This document shows, in pieces, positions 60,801 through 64,000 of a stretch of DNA of 64,000 nt. The translations under genes and the position numbers were made by a program. The notes under the pieces are model-generated. The model did no database searches and was not told where the DNA came from. It was given only the letters and a program-made list of their open reading frames with translations. The DNA is taken from contig CP093829.1 in assembly GCA_033063855.1 (NCBI GenBank), forward strand, positions 17,267,537-17,331,536, in the 5' to 3' direction. Source of the DNA: Smittia aterrima (Eukaryota > Arthropoda > Insecta > Diptera > Chironomidae). The stretch's first letter is position 1. The number at the start of each line of letters is the position of its first letter.

Positions 60801-63096
60801 CATTCCGGGACCACTGTGAGTTTTTCTTTCTCGAATTGTTAAGTGATTTTCTTATAATTTAATCCAACAGCACTTCAATCGCTCCCGTCGCTAATCCAGA
60901 CTCAGCGTGTTTCATCTTTCAAAATGGCACTCTTCAGCCAATTGCGATATCACTTGCGCCAGCAACTTCATCAAATGCTAACGCACAACAACAAACAACT
61001 CCATCGAGGACACAAAGTGTAACTCCGCAAAACTCAGGTGAAACGAAAGCTAACAAGACTAGCAACTCAAATCATTCAGGAGAAGTGTTGAAGGCGATCA
61101 ATAAACGCGACAGCAATGGAAAGTAAGAAGACGAAAACATGGCCGAGCAACATGAACGGTGAATAATTAATTTTGTCTTTTTTTTTTCTTTCAACAGCCG
61201 AGAGACATCGACACCACTTGATTTATCAGTTCGACGAATGTCACCTGGATCGAATTCGCGTGAACGAAGCTTGTCACTTTCATCTGCAATTTCAGCTGAT
61301 CAGTTCCGGATGGAATTTGATGCTATGATGGAAGGAAAAGAGAATTTATCCGTCAGTGGCGACTCAATCACGCCTGAGCAAATTGTTTGCGCTCCATCAC
61401 TTCCCGGTAGCCCTCCATTGACTCCTTCACCGAAACGTCGATCACACAGCCCACGTGGCAGCAGCGTTTCTATCTCCCCAAACTCTTCGACGTCGCATTC
61501 ACTTCATATGAGGCCGCTGCTACCTGTCGACATCGCTTTACGTTTATCTGATCCAGCACTTAATGTCATTCCACAACAATTGCTGGTCAAACAGAGCATG
61601 GAACTCGCGCTAAGATTATCATCGTCTGGTACGAATGAGGCCACCAACGCTCAACAAATATCGCCATCGCAACAGATCACATCGCCGTCGGGGATCATTA
61701 CTCCTACGCCAATTCCACCGCAGATGTTTGTAAAAACTGGAATGTCGAAGTGCAAGGAATGCAACATTGTCTTCTGTAAACTGGAGAACTATTTGGCTCA
61801 CAAGAAACATTATTGCTCAGCGAGGAATCTCGAAGATGGCGATGGTAGTACAAAGACATCGAGTCCTCCAAACTCTCCGCCATGCGTTAGTCCATCTGGT
61901 GTTCCTTTGACTTATCAGCAGTTGATCTGTGTCGCTTGCGGAATAAAGTTCACTTCATTGGACAACTTGAATGCTCATCAAATGTATTATTGTCCTAAGC
62001 GAAATGAGCTGCAAGCTCAAGTTATCGCAACCAATGCCGTTATTTCATCGCACAAGGAGAAATGCCTGAAGTGTAAGAACACTCATGATCCATCGCAAGC
62101 ATGCACAACTGCAGGTCAAGGCGCGTACAAGTGTCCAATCTGTGAAGTTATCAGTCCGAATTCATCGGAAGCTCGCAGGCACATGGAGACGCACAGCGGT
62201 GTGAAAGCTTTCCGTTGCACTATTTGCAGATACAAAGGCAATACCTTGAGGTAAGAAGCGAGAATTCTTTGTGAATGTTTGATTATCTAATGTGGAATTT
62301 CTTTAACAGAGGAATGCGAACGCATATTCGAATGCATATTGATAAGAAGTCGGGAGAAGTGAATGAAGAGAATTACATTTCGTGTATCTTGGACGATGAC
62401 AGTACTGAGATTCCACCAGCGGCTGCCATGAAAACTCCATCACCAGAGACTCGCGAACAGATGAAGTTGAATGTGATAAAGCAAGGAATGTTAGCCAAGT
62501 CACCAGTTGAAGTCACTTCGCCGTTGAATGGATCATCAGACTCATCAAATATGATTGTTGATTCGCAGTAAGTTATTTAACAAATTCTTGTTTAAGAATA
62601 AATATCTAAATCATTAATTATTCACAGTACAATCAAATCTGAGCCTGAAGATGCATCTCAAGATGGTGAGGGAAAAGAAAATGAAGAGGAAGTGATTGAT
62701 GAACCTTCGCTCATCCCTGAAAATGTCATCAAGGTGGAGTTGGATGAGAAACATGAATCGTCGTCGCCTATCTTGCAATCAGAGTCGCCAACACAAAGAA
62801 AGAAAATTCATCTCGCTCCGCCGAAAATTTCATCACCAAGCGAAGCTCTTCGTATGCATTCGCCAGCTGCCAGTGTCATTCACATTCAAAGCACGACACC
62901 GCCAGTCATTTCTCCGAATGGCTCGCGATACTGCACAAATTGCGATATAAGCTTCAACTACTCCCACACATTTCTCGCCCACAAGAAATTTTATTGCAAG
63001 CCAGCGAACAAGGTTGATCGACCCAGCAATGGACCATCGCCTAACAATGCATCGAATGTCGTAGTTACGCTGGGCGCGGAGACTTCGGTTTTGTAG
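42824..63096 (+). CDS. ush: u-shaped, FOG-family multi-zinc-finger cofactor of GATA factors
   Basis: Nuclear cofactor that binds GATA factors such as Pannier and Serpent and mostly represses their targets. Seven exons: 42824-42866, 59576-60551, 60609-60815, 60871-61122, 61198-62250, 62310-62567 and 62628-63096. All junctions keep frame and the sum is exactly 1086 codons. Exon 1 encodes MSRRKQSNPKPLLK, the FOG N-terminal repression motif. Eight zinc fingers begin at about residues 195, 253, 312, 678, 737, 805, 833 and 1032. Fingers 1, 3, 4, 5 and 8 are C2HC (ending YYC, HYC or FYC), the GATA-binding type; fingers 2, 6 and 7 are C2H2. Drosophila Ush has nine fingers, so one is absent or unrecognised. 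A CtBP-binding PLDLS motif is at residues 499-503 (61214-61228). Three psi-K-x-E sites (VKTE, IKSE, IKVE) could be SUMO targets. Intron 1 is 16.7 kb and is the source or copy of the left-hand duplication. Confidence 0.95.
43598..46765 (-). repeat. inverted duplication, right arm, block 4 (u-shaped intron 1)
   Basis: Partner of 33987-37150. It starts about 0.73 kb after u-shaped exon 1, so the exon is not duplicated. At its distal edge it joins block 3 without interruption, giving the empty site of the 8.0 kb insertion. Confidence 0.9.
46766..47350 (-). repeat. inverted duplication, right arm, block 3
   Basis: Partner of 25370-25958. The block ends at ATTCATCGTCTGC. Confidence 0.9.
47351..50009. 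other. right-arm-specific 2.66 kb intron segment
   Basis: Has no counterpart in the left arm, where 24973-25369 (0.4 kb, unrelated) occupies the position. No gene, tandem repeat or terminal inverted repeat was recognised. Confidence 0.7.
50010..51585 (-). repeat. inverted duplication, right arm, block 2
   Basis: Partner of 23400-24972. The longest open frames here (for example 50761-51177) have exact mirror images and no family features, so they are treated as non-coding. Confidence 0.9.
51586..52734. other. right-arm-specific 1.15 kb intron segment
   Basis: Occupies the place where the left arm has the 10.5 kb GLDC-bearing segment. It is AT-rich with several GATA-type sites and no recognised gene. 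Confidence 0.7.
53289..53746 (+). repeat. 460-base module, copy 3 of 3
   Basis: Lies within right-arm block 1 and has the same orientation as the spacer copy at 37269-37727. Confidence 0.85.
57190..57430 (+). repeat. diverged dispersed repeat, arm copy
   Basis: Shares CTTTTCTCACATTTCAATCA, AAGAAATCAAAATGGAAAT and ACAACGTGTTACA with 20552-20832. Its mirror lies at about 8200-8440 in the left arm. Confidence 0.4.
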
Positions 63097-64000
63097 GAAG
63101 AGCTTCTCGACAAGTGGCGGAAATATCAGCGAGTACTCGATCTTCTCGCGAAATCTTTTGGAGAAATTTTACACTGAAACAAGACTTGAATGATGGTATA
63201 CGATTTACAAGACGATGATTGCTACAAACTTAGTTTGTATACGGACAAATTTATTTCCCTCTGCTGATAACTTAAAAACGTGCTAATCGCGCCTGATTCG
63301 AGCACAATATAATGTAATCGATTTGATGAAAGAAACTCTGTGTTAAACATAATCTTAATCGTAGATAATAATCAAAAGAAAGCATGAACGAATCGCTATT
63401 TAATCTTAATCAATGGGCAGACGCATGCTTTTGAGCTCCTTTTGTTGTTGATTAGTTTCTGTTGGTGCAATAGCGGAGATTTTTCTAAAAAATTCCACTT
63501 TAAATTTACGTAAATAATTTCTTTTCTGTTGATGACGCCAAAGTTTAAGTTAGATGATGACGCGTAGATGAATTTCGTTTATCGTGTAAGACAAAACGGT
63601 CGAATAAAGGTGAAAATTTATGCCAGAAATCCTCAGTTCAAAGCAAACCCCCCACATTCGCTGTAAAGAAGAAAACTTCTAAAGCCAGTTCTAAAGCATT
63701 TCGCTGAATTTAATCAGAGTTTGAACTTAAAGCTCTGATTAAGCTACAAACAGTTAATCTCGAATTTAATTCCACTTTAAGCATTTATTAAAGAAATCAC
63801 TTCGCTTCAAAATAAAAGAAATCATTAATTGCATAAAAATGAAATCATGAAACTCTCGTTGACCTTTTCGGCGTTTTTCTTTTTCGGAAACATGAAAATT
63901 TATCAAAAATGACAATAAACAGAAAATATCGAAAGGATAATTTGTGGAGAATGCAAGGAGACGAAAATAAAATGAAAATTTCAATTTCACTTTGAGAGAC
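63097..64000 (+). other. ush: u-shaped 3' UTR and downstream sequence
   Basis: AT-rich sequence after the TAG stop. A candidate polyadenylation signal AATAAA is at 63603-63608, giving a 3' UTR of about 0.5 kb; another AATAAA lies near 63914. No further gene is seen before the window ends. Confidence 0.5.

Overview
The window is nuclear DNA of an insect, most likely a nematoceran fly. It is AT-rich, has compact 50-60 base introns with GT...AG ends, and carries pickpocket-type DEG/ENaC channels, a 7-transmembrane insect odorant receptor and the GATA cofactor u-shaped. The order Diptera is inferred from this gene set; no species marker was recognised.

Layout. 1-2265 (+): the end of one DEG/ENaC channel running without a stop into a second one. 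2658-3038 (-): a three-exon LITAF-domain gene, rebuilt from short exons. 3039-6180: intergenic. 15995-19656 (-): a complete eight-exon mitochondrial glycine decarboxylase (GLDC, P protein; 993 residues). 38528-39732 (+): a complete two-exon odorant receptor (382 residues). 42824-63096 (+): a complete seven-exon u-shaped/FOG gene (1085 residues), with a 43-base first coding exon and a first intron of about 16.7 kb.

The main structural feature is a very large, interrupted inverted duplication. About 12 kb of u-shaped intron 1 (43.6-59.4 kb) occurs a second time, reverse-complemented and almost identical, between 6.2 and 37.15 kb. It forms four collinear blocks that stop just short of both flanking coding exons. 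The blocks are interrupted differently on the two sides. The left side carries a 10.5 kb segment with GLDC, itself bracketed by a 425-base inverted repeat. It also carries an 8.0 kb transposable-element insertion whose exact empty site is kept on the right. The right side has private segments of about 1.15 and 2.66 kb. The 6.4 kb spacer holds the odorant receptor, the u-shaped promoter side and exon 1, and a third copy of a 460-base module from the arms.

The 8.0 kb insertion has hAT-like ends. It holds a decayed non-LTR retrotransposon 3' end, a 1.5 kb near-perfect palindrome with TA flanks (Tc1/mariner-like foldback element) and a 414-base tandem repeat. The duplicated intron is unusually dense in GATAAG/CTTATC sites, which would suit feedback control of a GATA cofactor gene; this is inference. 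Many open frames in the arms occur as mirror pairs and are not genes.
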